Part shown: positions 20,611 to 30,652 of the stretch, piece after piece | Numbering within the stretch: the stretch's first letter is position 1 | How the letters are laid out: each line of letters opens with the position of its first letter | Assembly (NCBI RefSeq): GCF_023051105.1 | Contig: NZ_JALKIL010000039.1 | Location: forward strand, 1-45,191 | Length of the DNA: 45,191 nucleotides | Source: Anaerobiospirillum sp. NML120449 | GTDB lineage: Bacteria > Pseudomonadota > Gammaproteobacteria > Enterobacterales > Succinivibrionaceae | Direction of reading: 5' to 3' | The notes under the pieces: model-generated | Database searches by the model: none | Seen by the model: the letters and a program-made list of their open reading frames with translations, nothing else | What the model was told of the DNA's origin: nothing | Made by a program: the position numbers and the translations under genes

Positions 20611-21104
20611 TCCCTTTCAGGCCGTCCTGGCCACATCAACAAACTCTCCAAAAAACTCCCCAACAAACTCCCCAACAAACTCCCCAACAAACTCATCCCC
20701 AAACCTTATCATCAAAACTTATCCAGCGGCCTCAAGGCATGCTGCGCTTTGTCACGTCCATACAAATCCGCTCCCGCAGCCGCAAGAGAATCTCCAGCAG
20801 GCAGCAAGTCCGTCTCCTGCAGGCAGCAAGCTGCAAAAAGCAAGCTGCAAACCAAAATGCTTTCTGCCCAGAAGTACAGTCCATCTCACAGCAACAAGCC
20901 ACTCAGTCATTCTCATCACCAGTCCTGGTCATGGCTCTCAGTGAGTAGCGAGTCTCGCTGAAAGCCTTATAGCCTGCGCGTTGCAGTGTTTGTTTAAGAT
21001 GCACACAAATGACTTTGCCTGCCGGACTGCATACTGTGCTCAGACGTTAAAGTTTCGCTGAGTGTACAACCTGCAGGGCACGTCGGACATCAGCCCCTCT
21101 GCAG
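20611..21104. other. Gene-free stretch between tRNA-Ser and flagellin remnant
   Basis: Contains the 12-bp repeat and Ser/Gln-rich open frames in all three plus frames (about 20458-20961). These overlap the tRNA and have no ribosome site, so they are not accepted as genes. Confidence 0.45.
20651..20696. repeat. 12-bp tandem repeat after tRNA-Ser
   Basis: Three to four units of AAACTCCCCAAC start about 40 bases after the tRNA CCA end. There is no clear terminator in between. Confidence 0.8.
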
Positions 21105-21134
21105 AAATCAAAAAGGCGGATAAACCCGCCTTTA
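21105..21134 (-). terminator. Terminator after flagellin fragment
   Basis: On the minus strand AAAGGCGG/CCGCCTTT is followed by five T. The intact flagellin has the same kind of terminator (GGCGGATC stem), so this fragment kept its native 3' flank. Confidence 0.75.
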
Positions 21135-21159
21135 ATGATAATGAGACATATCTGGTTGC

Positions 21160-21305
21160 TTATCTGCCCAGCAGATTCAGCTCAATGGTAGGACGCTGGT
21201 TTGCCTGGGCAAGTACAGACTGTGATGCCTGCTGAATAATGTTGTTCTGGGTAAGGGCAGCGGTCTCAGAGGCAAAATCTGTCCCTGATTCTGCTGCGGG
21301 CGTCA
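21160..21305 (-). pseudogene. Orphan flagellin C-terminal fragment
   Basis: Reads [20 protein letters not shown], then [19 protein letters not shown] and a stop. That is the terminal D0 helix of flagellin, differing from the intact copy at only four positions over the last 40 residues. Homology begins at the codons for DARSRIRD, about 21305. Within that boundary a 2-base deletion (a GT missing near 21284) shifts the frame. Nothing flagellin-like lies further 5'. The fragment keeps its terminator. Its breakpoint coincides with the place where the truncated flagellin at 81-980 loses homology, and both carry the same short boundary sequence (ATTCTGCTGCGGGC on the plus strand). It cannot encode a functional flagellin. 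Confidence 0.9.
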
Positions 21306-21350
21306 GACTGATCTGAAATCTTTTGTTCGTGGCGCGTTTTACATAACTGC

Positions 21351-21393
21351 AAAAAAGAAAAGCCCGGCAGGGCACATTTCCTTACCGGGCTTC
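21351..21393 (-). terminator. Terminator of the recombinase-like gene
   Basis: On the minus strand GAAGCCCGG pairs with CCGGGCTTTTC over an 18-base loop, followed by a further T tract. A preceding perfect hairpin (AAGCGCCGC/GCGGCGCTT, 21421-21442) lies just after the stop. Confidence 0.75.
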
Positions 21394-21459
21394 AGGGCTG
21401 CAGATGTAACTGCAGCTCTGAAGCGCCGCATTAGCGGCGCTTAATATATTTCATTCAGC

Positions 21460-23424
21460 CTACTTTCTGCTGCGTGCAGCTGGCTTGGCAGCCTTGGCAG
21501 CTGGCTTAGCTGCTGGCTTAGCTGCTGCCTTGGCCTTGCTGGCGGCAGGCTTTGCAGGGGTCCTGGCTGTTGCCTTGGCAGCTGCTTTGGCTGGGGCCTT
21601 AGCAGGTGCTTTGGCTGGTGCCTTGGCCCTGGCGGCTGGTTTAGTTTCAGTCTTTACTGTCTTCCTTGTGGCAGCTGTAGCCTTGGCCTTGCTGGCAGCT
21701 GGCTTGGCAGCGGCAGTCTCAGCCTTGGCAGATGAGGCACGAACTGATGGCCTGGTCTTTGGACGGGCGGAAGCAGCTGGTGCCTTGTCAGCTTCAGCGG
21801 CGGCCTTGCGAGTACTGCGTACTGGCTTAGCGGCCTCAGCTTTGGCTGCGCTGGTCTTGGATGCTACAGGCTTTTTGGCAGCTGTCTTTGCCTTTGCAGG
21901 CTGCTCGGCTGCCTTGGTGGCCTTAGTGGTGCTGCGTGCAGCTGTTTTGGCGGCTGCAGCTTTAGTTTCAGTCTTTGCAGTCTTTGCAGAGGTTGTCTTT
22001 GCAGAGGCTGTTTTGGCACTCTTGCTGGTGCTTGCCTTGGCAGCTGCAGTCCTGGCTGCGGCGGCTTTGGCAGGAGTGGCCTTGGCAGACTTGGCAGTGC
22101 TGGCCTTTGCAGCGGCTGTCTTTGAGACTGCACCTCTGGTAATTCGGGCTGAAGGCCTGGCTGCAGCAGTCTTTTCAGCACTGGCTGAGCCACGGGCGCT
22201 CTTTGCAGCGGTTGATTTGGACTTTGAGGATGCAGTGGCTCTGGTGGCCTTTGCCTTTGATGAAGCGGCTCTGCCTCTGGTTACAGGGGCTTCGTCCTCT
22301 TCCTCGTAATACTCATCCTCGTCCTCATAATCATACTCGTCCTCATACTCATCTGCTGTATTAGCCTTGAGTTCATCAGCGAGCATGCGCCACTGGCTGT
22401 TCTTGCCCTGTACGCTCTCATCAGTCTCGCCGGATACGAAGTGGCGGCGGGTGACCATATCCTGGTCCTGCTGCTGCAGTCTGAGCCAGCGGTTGTGGTA
22501 CATAATGGCAGCTTCAGGAGACTTAAGTCCCAGGTACTCCTGCAGGGCCATCATATCAAGGCCCATATCCATCAGGTGCATGGCACGGCTGTGACGGAGC
22601 ATTACGCAGGTAATTTTCTCTGGAATGCTCTCATCACTTTCACGGGCCTTGTTGGCAAACTTGTGAAGGATACGGTTAATACCAGTCTTGTGGAACTTGC
22701 TGTCCGGAGTGCTGGTGATTAACAGTGACTGGGCATCGGCATCAGGAGAGTAGCGGCTCAGGAAGTAGTTGAGCAGCTCAGCAGTCTCGTCACTGAGCAG
22801 CAGTTGACGGCGTGAAAGATCGCCACCACCAATGAATACCCAGAGATTGTTGTCGGCGTCAAAGACGAAATCACCAACTTTGACGTCGCAAAGCTCCTGG
22901 GAGCGGCAGGCGGTCTCATAGAGAATTCTAAGCAGCAGGCTCTGACGACAGGTTACCTTGTTATCAGGGCTGTAAGCTTCGAGGATTTCCTCGATGTGCT
23001 CGGCGCTTAAGAATTCAAACTCAGGACGGGTTGCAGCACACAGTTTGATTTCGGTAATTTCCAGCATTGTGTCAGCACGGCCCATCTTGGTACGCATCAT
23101 CTCGCGGGCAAAAGAGCGCAGCACGGACATGCGGACATTAAGGGTGGACTGAACAATCTGGCGAACGTCGATAAACCACTCCAGAAGTCCCTGGACAAAT
23201 TCGGCATTGAAGTTTTCAAAGGAAAAGCTGTCGCTGTCTTCTCCAAGGCCCTCCTCAATGTAGCGGGCCATCTGATTGCCAGTATCTACATAGCAGGTGT
23301 AGGTGCTTTGCGAATAGGAATCCATGGCAGAAAAATGCTCGGCGACGAATTGTCGGAAGACGCCGATCAGACTGACGTTGGCAGCTTTTGTTTTGCTTTT
23401 GCTGCCGACTGTGGCTTTTCTCAT
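21460..23424 (-). CDS. Tyrosine-recombinase-like protein with acidic linker and H1-like Ala/Lys tail
   Basis: Residues about 20-130 look like a SAM-like core-binding domain. Residues 135-330 match the tyrosine recombinase/integrase catalytic domain: ETACRSQELCDVKVGDF with Arg I, MLRHSRAMHLMDMG with Arg II, and IMYHNRW with the putative nucleophile Tyr309. The box II His (HxxR) is Val and the third His/Trp position (LGH) is Leu, so activity is uncertain. Then come an acidic stretch rich in Asp, Glu and Tyr (about 365-390) and some 260 residues of Ala/Lys/Pro/Thr repeats (AKAPAKAPAKAPAK) like histone H1 or AlgP tails, likely to bind DNA without sequence preference. ATG 23424 is preferred because GGAGG lies 5 bases before it; ATG 23436 would contain that site. 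No phage genes surround it. It lies 155 bases from the flagellin remnant. Confidence 0.85.
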   Translation of the reverse strand: MRKATVGSKSKTKAANVSLIGVFRQFVAEHFSAMDSYSQSTYTCYVDTGNQMARYIEEGLGEDSDSFSFENFNAEFVQGLLEWFIDVRQIVQSTLNVRMSVLRSFAREMMRTKMGRADTMLEITEIKLCAATRPEFEFLSAEHIEEILEAYSPDNKVTCRQSLLLRILYETACRSQELCDVKVGDFVFDADNNLWVFIGGGDLSRRQLLLSDETAELLNYFLSRYSPDADAQSLLITSTPDSKFHKTGINRILHKFANKARESDESIPEKITCVMLRHSRAMHLMDMGLDMMALQEYLGLKSPEAAIMYHNRWLRLQQQDQDMVTRRHFVSGETDESVQGKNSQWRMLADELKANTADEYEDEYDYEDEDEYYEEEDEAPVTRGRAASSKAKATRATASSKSKSTAAKSARGSASAEKTAAARPSARITRGAVSKTAAAKASTAKSAKATPAKAAAARTAAAKASTSKSAKTASAKTTSAKTAKTETKAAAAKTAARSTTKATKAAEQPAKAKTAAKKPVASKTSAAKAEAAKPVRSTRKAAAEADKAPAASARPKTRPSVRASSAKAETAAAKPAASKAKATAATRKTVKTETKPAARAKAPAKAPAKAPAKAAAKATARTPAKPAASKAKAAAKPAAKPAAKAAKPAARSRK

Positions 23425-26400
23425 GTAACCCTCCATAGGATGCCGCCTGCAGCGGCCTTAAGCAACTGTGTCAAATTCTGTAAAAATCTGCAGAGCGCGA
23501 ACATTCAGTCATGCATCCGCAGGCAATATGCCTGTTAAGTCCCGTTACGCGGGCTGATTCGTCACGGAGCATGACATCGTTAACGACAGCGCTGTAGGCG
23601 CTGCCTGAATATCCGGCTGCAGATGCAACCGGTGAGGTAAAACTGGACTGTTGCGCAGGCTGCTCATAAAAGCCTGTGCGGACAGCTGGAGGTGCCCTGG
23701 ATATTTGAAGCACCATTGGCCAGGCCTTTCTGGCTGTGGCCGGAAAATCTTTTGCACTGACTTCATGGAAATGCTTTCCATAGCGGATGTCAGTGCTGTG
23801 AAGTACTTTACATATGCAAAACTGTGTCTACCTGCATCAGTTAGCACCTGCTGGACTTATCACAGGCTTTAAGTTTGTGGCTGCATAGCCTGTTGCATGA
23901 ACAGCGCCATATTTGTACTTTTGTGGCCTGTCTTTGCGCGGCGTCACATTCTGGTTGCAGTGCATTAACAGTCACTGCAGCTCTGCTGTTTTCAAGGCTG
24001 TATGTCTGGCCTCTCACATGACAAGATGAAGCTGAAGAGCCGTCTGTAATAACAGCTGATCTGCCTGATACTATGGACTGAGTACCGTACTGTTAAGTCG
24101 TTTAAAAGCACTGTTTTATGCCGCAAACATGTTGCTGCTGTGCCGTATGTACTGGTTTATTCAGAGCGCGTCATAATCAGCATCTGAATCAGACACATAT
24201 CCTGAGCACATACTGTCATGACATGTCTGTGCATGTATTCAGCCAGTATCAGAAAGCCATATGGTTAAGGAATCTGCACGCTGATACCTGACTGTACTGT
24301 TTACTTTCAGCTATGTTATTGGCTGTAAAAAGCTCACTGGTATCTTTGCTCGACTGCAGCAATATCGTTTCCTGTATTAAGGACTTTGTGACATGCCGCA
24401 AGCGGCAGTTTCACTGTATCAGTGCTTGCCGTTGTACATGTCTGGACCTGCATTACAAAAGAGCATAAGTCACAACTGCATTATTTTTGCCAGTCGTGCA
24501 TTCAAAACAAAGATACAGCTTGAATAAATTAACAAACAGCCTGTTTATGCGCTTTAATAGAGCTCTTTTAAATGCACAAACTGTCATAGTTGTCGTCTCC
24601 TTGACCTGATTACATAGTGATAACGCTGATCCTGACAGTCGGGCATTATGTGCCGCATAGTGCAGAAAGTGGCCACATTTATTCGTAAATCACCGTAAAT
24701 GGCAGTTCAATATTGCCAGTCAGTTTATAAAACGGATTATCTGTGCTTATCGTTACACTAAACAGCATGATTTTCATAGTGTAAAACACGCCAAATCCCG
24801 CATGTATATCATCTTTTACCCGTAATTAATGGTCGCGGCAAACAATGCGGCAAAATGCGCTCTAAAATAAAAAACAGCATCAATACCAGGCAATAGCCAC
24901 AACTTCCCAGCCGCCGCCTCGCAAGTCCCACCACCTGAAGCACAGCCACCACCATGGCTATATCCAGGCCATACAGCAAACGAGCATACACACGCCCTCC
25001 ACACATGCAATGTAAACCAGCAAAACCGGCTACCAAATGCTCTGTCTATCAGGCCAGATGCAGGTTAAAAGTAAAAGTAAAAGTAAAAGCAGGGTTGCTC
25101 GTTATCAGCAAGCTGTTAAGTGATTAACACCAGGCGTACAGGTCATATAAAACCCTTACAGCGGCTGCTGCATATATTTGAACTGGATTACATGTTTGCA
25201 CATTGGTCTTGCCACAGGCGCGGCCATGAAAGAGGCGTGGTCGTGGCCTGTAAAGCGGCACCGGCTACTGCCTTGCCGCATTCGAAGACGTAAAGGGCCG
25301 AAAAAGCGCCCTGGCCTGCACAGCAAATGGGGCAACCATACGCTGCGTCCGTATGTAACCTGGTAATACCTGGAGGTGCTGGGAAACTATGTTGCCGATA
25401 GTCCGTGCCTGTTGTGAGCTGCAGTGATGAATGAAAGGCATGTATTAGGGAAATTAAGGCAGTTTACGGAAGAGTCTTATAGTCATTGGACTATCTAAGA
25501 CCATGGCTTTAAACGTGCTGGCATCAAGGCAGGAGGTAAATAGAAGGAGAATCTCCCGTTAAGCGAAGCTGTGGTAGAAACTGCGCTCATGAAGGGCAAA
25601 ACTGTCATCTGTCATCTGCTTTCTGCCATTTAGCAAGGGACCGGTATCAAGACCTGGATGGTGCTGCATGCAAAGTCTCATGGGCCTCAGGTGCAGGGCA
25701 GCGAGGTGTTAATTAGAAAGGACAGGGATTAAATCAGCATCCCGACCGCATCATAGACTCTCGGCATAAACAGGCAAAACAAAGTGGTACTGTGCCTGTG
25801 CCTGTGCCTGTGTTTGTATATATCGTGATGGCTTTAAGAAAGCGACTGTTGAGCAAGTTGGGGCTGAAAAGGTTGCTCAGAGGCTGTCTGCCCAGAAGAT
25901 GGCTCATGCCTTATGCCTTATGCCTGAGCAAAGGGCATGTGCTTTCGGCGTAAGATCGCAATCTCAAAGGCATGAACAACATTGTTTCAATTATCCATGA
26001 CAGGAAACACAGGGACTAAGAAGGAGATTCAAGTGAAAGTACAGGTTATGGCACAGATATAAGACAGCCATGCAGTCTGGTCATGTATGACTGACATTCA
26101 GAAAAGCTGTCTGGGAGTGAAGCTCTTGCCTGATTTATCAGGTATTTCCGGGTTGATAAGGTACCAGGTAAAGCTGGAGCGGAGCCCCATCTTCCGGAAT
26201 TATGTTTCCTGAATGCCATAATTTTTAAAAATGCTTATTCTTTAAGATTTAGAAAGCATTTATACAGTGATTGATGACTGTAATGTCAGATGTGAGAGTA
26301 ATAAGAGATAGCATGGGCTGGTGTATTGATATGGCCAGGTGCCATGACCATAACTGAAATCATCTGGCATGGCGCAGACTGTTTTGCCGCCCAAATTGAA

Positions 26401-26457
26401 TGGGCAAAAGCTGGGAGTTTTGGTTTGCACAGCGGAGCAGAGCAGGGCATAACTGGA

Positions 26458-26505
26458 TATGACATGACATGACATGACATGATAGGACAGGACATGACAG
26501 GACAT
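26458..26505. repeat. ACATG pentanucleotide repeat
   Basis: About four exact GACAT units continue into imperfect GACAG/GACAT units. Non-coding, apparently a simple-sequence repeat. Confidence 0.8.
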
Positions 26506-26866
26506 GGCGCGGCTGATCCTTAGCTGAGCTAAAAGCTTCAACAGTATCTGCATCGCTATGAGTGCTGCAGCCTCATGCCTGGCTGGCAATGCTGCTGGTG
26601 CGGCAGGGAGGTTAAAGCTGATAAGGCTTTTTACCTTCACCTGGATTATTGTCACATGATGGCCAGGCGATACTCTGAGCACAGCTAATGTCTGTAGCAG
26701 GAGGTCATGTTAGAAAGATTTGCCGTATGCCATTAAAGATAAGGATATGCCCCGCTGGCTGCAGTATGTTGAGCTATTAGCATTCAGTGGGGTAGCACTG
26801 CCTCCGCCTCTGGTTGCCAGGCTCCATGGAGCATTCTAAGTACTTTTAGCCACAGGCCCATGTATG

Positions 26867-26948
26867 CACGCATTCTTTCATGCACGAATGCATTCATGAG
26901 CGCATTCTTTCATGCACGAATGCATGCATTAGCGCATTCATTCATGTG
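26867..26948. repeat. 32-bp tandem repeat, 2.5 copies
   Basis: Units starting at 26871, 26903 and 26935 share CATTCTTTCATGCACGAATG. They are rich in CATG/GCAT dyads. The period is not a multiple of three. Confidence 0.8.
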
Positions 26949-27175
26949 TGAGGCCTCCGGGGCTGGGCGCAGGTATGCTGACATTAAGAGTGGACTATGC
27001 AGATGTATATCTGTCAGTTGCGTAAGCAACTGCATGGAATGCGGCCCTGCGTCCGTGCAGGGCGCCATTGCAGTTTCCATGCTGAGTTGGTCCTGCCATA
27101 TGGCAGTGTGTATGCAGGACGGCCGCAGGATGCTGCTGGTAAGGCACATAGTGCTGTTACTACCAGGACTGTGAA

Positions 27176-27212
27176 ATGAAACGGCCCCGGTCTGGGGTGC
27201 AGATCGGGGCCG
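27176..27212 (-). terminator. Terminator of the StbD-like gene
   Basis: On the minus strand CGGCCCCG pairs with CGGGGCCG, extended by CTG/CAG, followed by TTTCATTTC. It lies a few bases beyond the stop at 27218. Confidence 0.75.
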
Positions 27213-27217
27213 GGAGA

Positions 27218-29140
27218 TTATTTGTTTTTGCGGGAGCGTGAGGACTTGCCTGACTTCTCTGACTTGGCTTTCTCAGCTTTTTCCTGCTTCTTCTGGGCTT
27301 TCTGGCTGGCCTTGAGCTCCTTTTTCAGCTCAGACTGGCGCTTTTCCATCAGCTTTTTCTGCTTGTACGGGCTGTAGGTCTTGGCTACATGCTCAAGGCT
27401 GAAGGAGTGTGGGCCACTTACCAGAGATCGCATGGAGTTGCTGTCATTTTCAGCTACGTTATCAGCAGCACTTATGTCTGCACGGGCTCCTGAGGTAATG
27501 TTCAGCGCAACGGCTGCAGGGCGTGCGGCACTGGTAGCGTCCTGCCTGTCGGCTGTGCTGCCTGACTTGCTGCCTTTTTCAGCCTTGTCTGACTTTGCTG
27601 GCATGCCCTCAACATTAAGCTGAGGCTCTTTTACTGCGCAGCCGCCTTCACGACGGCCCAGGGAGCATGATTCATTCTCTTCAGGTCCTGGGCAGGTGCG
27701 GCAGCTGACGCGACCAGTAACCGGCTTATCGCTCTGCTCAGAGCTGCCGTCTGCGCCGGCAGACGAGTCAGTGCTGCTTACTTCATCAGTACAGCTGCAC
27801 TCATCGAGAATGGATTCAGCACGGGCGGCTACAATGGCCGCCTGAGCCAGAGCCTGGGCAGCATTGAGGGCAGCCTGACGTTCAGCCGGGCTTAAGGAAG
27901 CAGCGAGCTCCTCAGAGGCTGAAGTGCTGTCTGAACTCTGTAAGGCCTCATCATCAGCTGATCCGCTGCCAGTATTCATGCTGTCAGAAAAGTCTGCGGC
28001 AGAGATAAGACTGTCAGTGACATCAAAGTCATCTGAGCTCTCCATGGCAGCAAGGGCTGCAATGGCAGAGGCTGCAGCTGCGGCACGCTCGGCACTGGCG
28101 CCTGAAGCTGCCAGTGCGGCTGCCAGAGCAGGGTCAATATCTCCATTTAAGGCTGTAACTGTAGCCAGAGCATCATCACTGACATTTTCTGCTCCAATGC
28201 TGGAGGTCAGAGCAGAAATGTCGGCCTCAGTAAGGGCTGACAAAGCTGAGTCATTCAGAGCGTTGAGCTGAGAATCTGTAAGGGAGTTGAGATCGTTATC
28301 GCTAAGCGGTGTGATATCAGGATCCAGAGCTGAGGTACCTGGTACGGTCTGCAGGCTGTCGCTTCCGGTTTCAGCTTTCTTTTTGCCTTTCTTTCCCTTG
28401 CTGCCTTTGGCGCTCTGGATGTCCCTGTTCTTCTGATTTTCTGCAAGCTGAGCCTGGCGGCCTACTTCCTCAAGAACAGCTGCAGCCAGTTTGCAGGCAC
28501 AACCTGAGGTAGAGCCATGCTCACAGACATGTTCATCTTCAAAGGTAATGTCGGTGTCAGGCAGTGCACCAGTGTCAATGAGGGGATCGTCGAAAGCGGC
28601 ACTTACCGGATCTACAGTATTGTCGAGCATGCCAAAGGATGAGAGATCCTCTGAGCCTTCTTCAAGGGAATTGAAGCCCAGGTCCATAGAACCTGAGGCA
28701 GGGGTGATCTGGCAGCTGGAGTCAAAGAGGTGCTTGTCAATGGAGCTGTTGAGCTGATTGGCTACCTCATCATCAAGGGGATCGGCTACGGAGTTACGGA
28801 TAGGGTCGACAAGATCATCATCGGCAGCAAGTTTGGCAGCCTGATCGTCTTCAATGGACTGGAAAATGTCTTTTACACCAAAGCTGTCATCATCAGCAGA
28901 GATCACAGGATCATTGGCGTCATTATTGAGTTCCTGAATGTTCTGGATTTCGTTCATTTCGTAGAACTTGGAATACAGGGACTCAAGAATGTCGGCTGGC
29001 ACACAGTAAAAAGCCGGCTTGTCATTGATTATTACGGCAATAGGCTCGCTCTTAACCGCCTTAATTACCGTTTTGGGATTCTTCTTGAATTCTGAAACAC
29101 TGATACTCAGGTTTGCCAGAATCTGTCTGATATGTGCCAT
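27218..29140 (-). CDS. StbD/Phd-YefM antitoxin-domain protein with long low-complexity extension
   Basis: Residues 1-60 (SISVSEFKKNPKTVIKAVKS, then PIAVIINDKPAFYCVPADIL) match StbD-type antitoxins of the Phd/YefM superfamily, which bind operator DNA and neutralise a RelE/StbE toxin. Those proteins are about 80-90 residues; this one has 640. The rest is acidic and Ala/Ser/Asp-rich, with Cys groups (CEHGSTSGCACK at 206-217, CSC near 448, and C480, C483, C492, C501). Four octad repeats of the type LxDxxLxA occupy 279-312, and a Lys-rich tail (from about 585) ends SRKNK. AGGAG precedes ATG 29140. No toxin gene lies on either side; the gene is flanked by non-coding DNA and its own terminator. It is probably an orphan regulator derived from an antitoxin; the function of the extension is unknown. 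Confidence 0.8.
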   Translation of the reverse strand: MAHIRQILANLSISVSEFKKNPKTVIKAVKSEPIAVIINDKPAFYCVPADILESLYSKFYEMNEIQNIQELNNDANDPVISADDDSFGVKDIFQSIEDDQAAKLAADDDLVDPIRNSVADPLDDEVANQLNSSIDKHLFDSSCQITPASGSMDLGFNSLEEGSEDLSSFGMLDNTVDPVSAAFDDPLIDTGALPDTDITFEDEHVCEHGSTSGCACKLAAAVLEEVGRQAQLAENQKNRDIQSAKGSKGKKGKKKAETGSDSLQTVPGTSALDPDITPLSDNDLNSLTDSQLNALNDSALSALTEADISALTSSIGAENVSDDALATVTALNGDIDPALAAALAASGASAERAAAAASAIAALAAMESSDDFDVTDSLISAADFSDSMNTGSGSADDEALQSSDSTSASEELAASLSPAERQAALNAAQALAQAAIVAARAESILDECSCTDEVSSTDSSAGADGSSEQSDKPVTGRVSCRTCPGPEENESCSLGRREGGCAVKEPQLNVEGMPAKSDKAEKGSKSGSTADRQDATSAARPAAVALNITSGARADISAADNVAENDSNSMRSLVSGPHSFSLEHVAKTYSPYKQKKLMEKRQSELKKELKASQKAQKKQEKAEKAKSEKSGKSSRSRKNK

Positions 29141-30652
29141 AAATTGCTCCTGCCTTAATCCGTACCGTTAGCCCCCATCCCTCAACAGGAAATTACAGGA
29201 CATGATACCTGTAATGCAGGACTTGTACCCAATTGCCAAGCCGTTACACATAAAAACAGCCGCAACCCGTCATTATGCGACTGGTACGGCATCATATGGC
29301 TGTGAACGGAAGGCATGCTGACCTGCAGCTGCGTACTGAGAAAATAAGGAAAACGTATCTGCTAACTATATACGAAAACCGATGTCTGTGACCATAATAA
29401 TTAATCCATTTTGCAACAGTGCACGCTACAGAGCACGCTGCACGTGCATAAGCTATGCTGCCACCCCTAAAGTGACTCCAGTTCCATTTTTGCCACAGTG
29501 TCACAAGTCCCACCCTTAATATGGCAAGCCATATAGCAAAGCCAAAAACCATAAGGCCCCGTGCCATTACCCGCAATGACATGCCAGAGCCCTGTCCGTT
29601 CTAAAGATACTGGCCCAGTCATTCACTTCCCCGTCATTCCCGGATCAGACAGCGGTCTAACCTCTCCAGTAATACCACGGTATAAAGCGCTTATCCGACC
29701 GCTGACGCGCTAAGTCACGTAACCAGCCTGAGTATGGATATATCTCGCAATGACATGCCACTCCACACCTTTCCACAACTTTCCACTCAACTCCATTTAA
29801 TGACCAGCCCCAGCCTGAGGTTTTCATCTTGATTGCCAGCATCAATACAATATCTAAAACATTCAGTAGTGAATGTTTTGCAGTGCTAATCATATTCACG
29901 ATATAAAAGAGTGCATGAAGCGGACAGGCACAAACATCATGGCTCAATTAATACGAAATTGTGGCTTGATGCCAGCAACGGCCTGAGAATCAGGCAGTAG
30001 CAGCTCAGGTAAAGATGAGGACAGTTCCCACATTGACAGGCCGTATAAAAGATTTAATGACTGCTCTGAGTGCGTCATGCATTCTCATGCCTTAGTTAAA
30101 GTCTCAACTATATGTTACGGCAACAGCTGGACAGTCTGAGAGGCTCACCAGGGCATGCGCACAGCAGGGAATCATGGAATGTTTAAACCAGGCTTAAAGC
30201 ATGGCGTCACCTTGAGTGTATTGGCGTGCCTGACAAATATAAGTGTCAGTCTACTAACAGCATCATGGCAGGCCTGCTCATGCAATGTCAGGGCAGAAAT
30301 ATACAGGGCAGGTCATGGCAGGAACAGGTATGGGAGGATCCTGAATGTCAAGCCAGGTACGGGATGGTCAAGGCCGCCTCAGAATATGTATAGAGGAAAA
30401 TGTAGGTGATGCCGTAGTTCAGATCCTGGGAACAGGTCGTGGCTTTTGCTTTGGACCAGATTTAAAGAACTCAGGGACAGAAAAGGGGCAGGTATCAGAA
30501 AAATGACAGGGAATGGATGGGGAGAGCAGAACTGGGCTGCTGTAAGGGAGAACCTGTCAGAAAGGAATATTCGGGGAGGGATTGCAGAGGTTGCCGCCCA
30601 TCTGGGCGGCGGTCCGGGACCGGCCTGCTGGCCGGTCGGGGGATTTTTGCTG
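29141..30652. other. Gene-free stretch
   Basis: About 1.5 kb without a supported gene. A 15-base element CGCAATGACATGCCA occurs at about 29572 and 29746. Two strong hairpins near the cysK end (about 30593-30610, GCCGCCCA/TGGGCGGC, and about 30618-30637, GACCGGCC/GGCCGGTC) probably close the cysK transcript. The plus strand shows T residues after the second. Confidence 0.45.

Larger units (their letters stand above)
23425..27175. other. Long gene-free region (about 3.75 kb)
   Basis: No gene could be supported. It holds AAAGT-type repeats near 25066-25090, CCTGTG repeats near 25795, ACATG repeats (26458-26505) and a 32-bp repeat (26867-26948). Around 25835-25980 a plus frame reads DGFKKATVEQVGAEKVAQRL, which looks protein-like, but stops occur on both sides and I cannot assign it; it may be a decayed gene. 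Confidence 0.45.

Noticed and set aside
20458..20961. Open frames spanning tRNA-Ser and its downstream repeats
   Set aside because: They overlap a well-defined tRNA, lack ribosome sites and are low-complexity Ser/Gln/Pro.
21485..22309. 274-codon plus-strand frame of Ala/Leu/Val
   Set aside because: It is the antisense of the Ala/Lys repeat tail of the recombinase; the repeat composition keeps the frame open.
20521..23424. Integrated element using tRNA-Ser as attachment site
   Set aside because: The tRNA is complete and no second copy of its 3' end was noticed; the nearby recombinase has no phage or plasmid genes around it.
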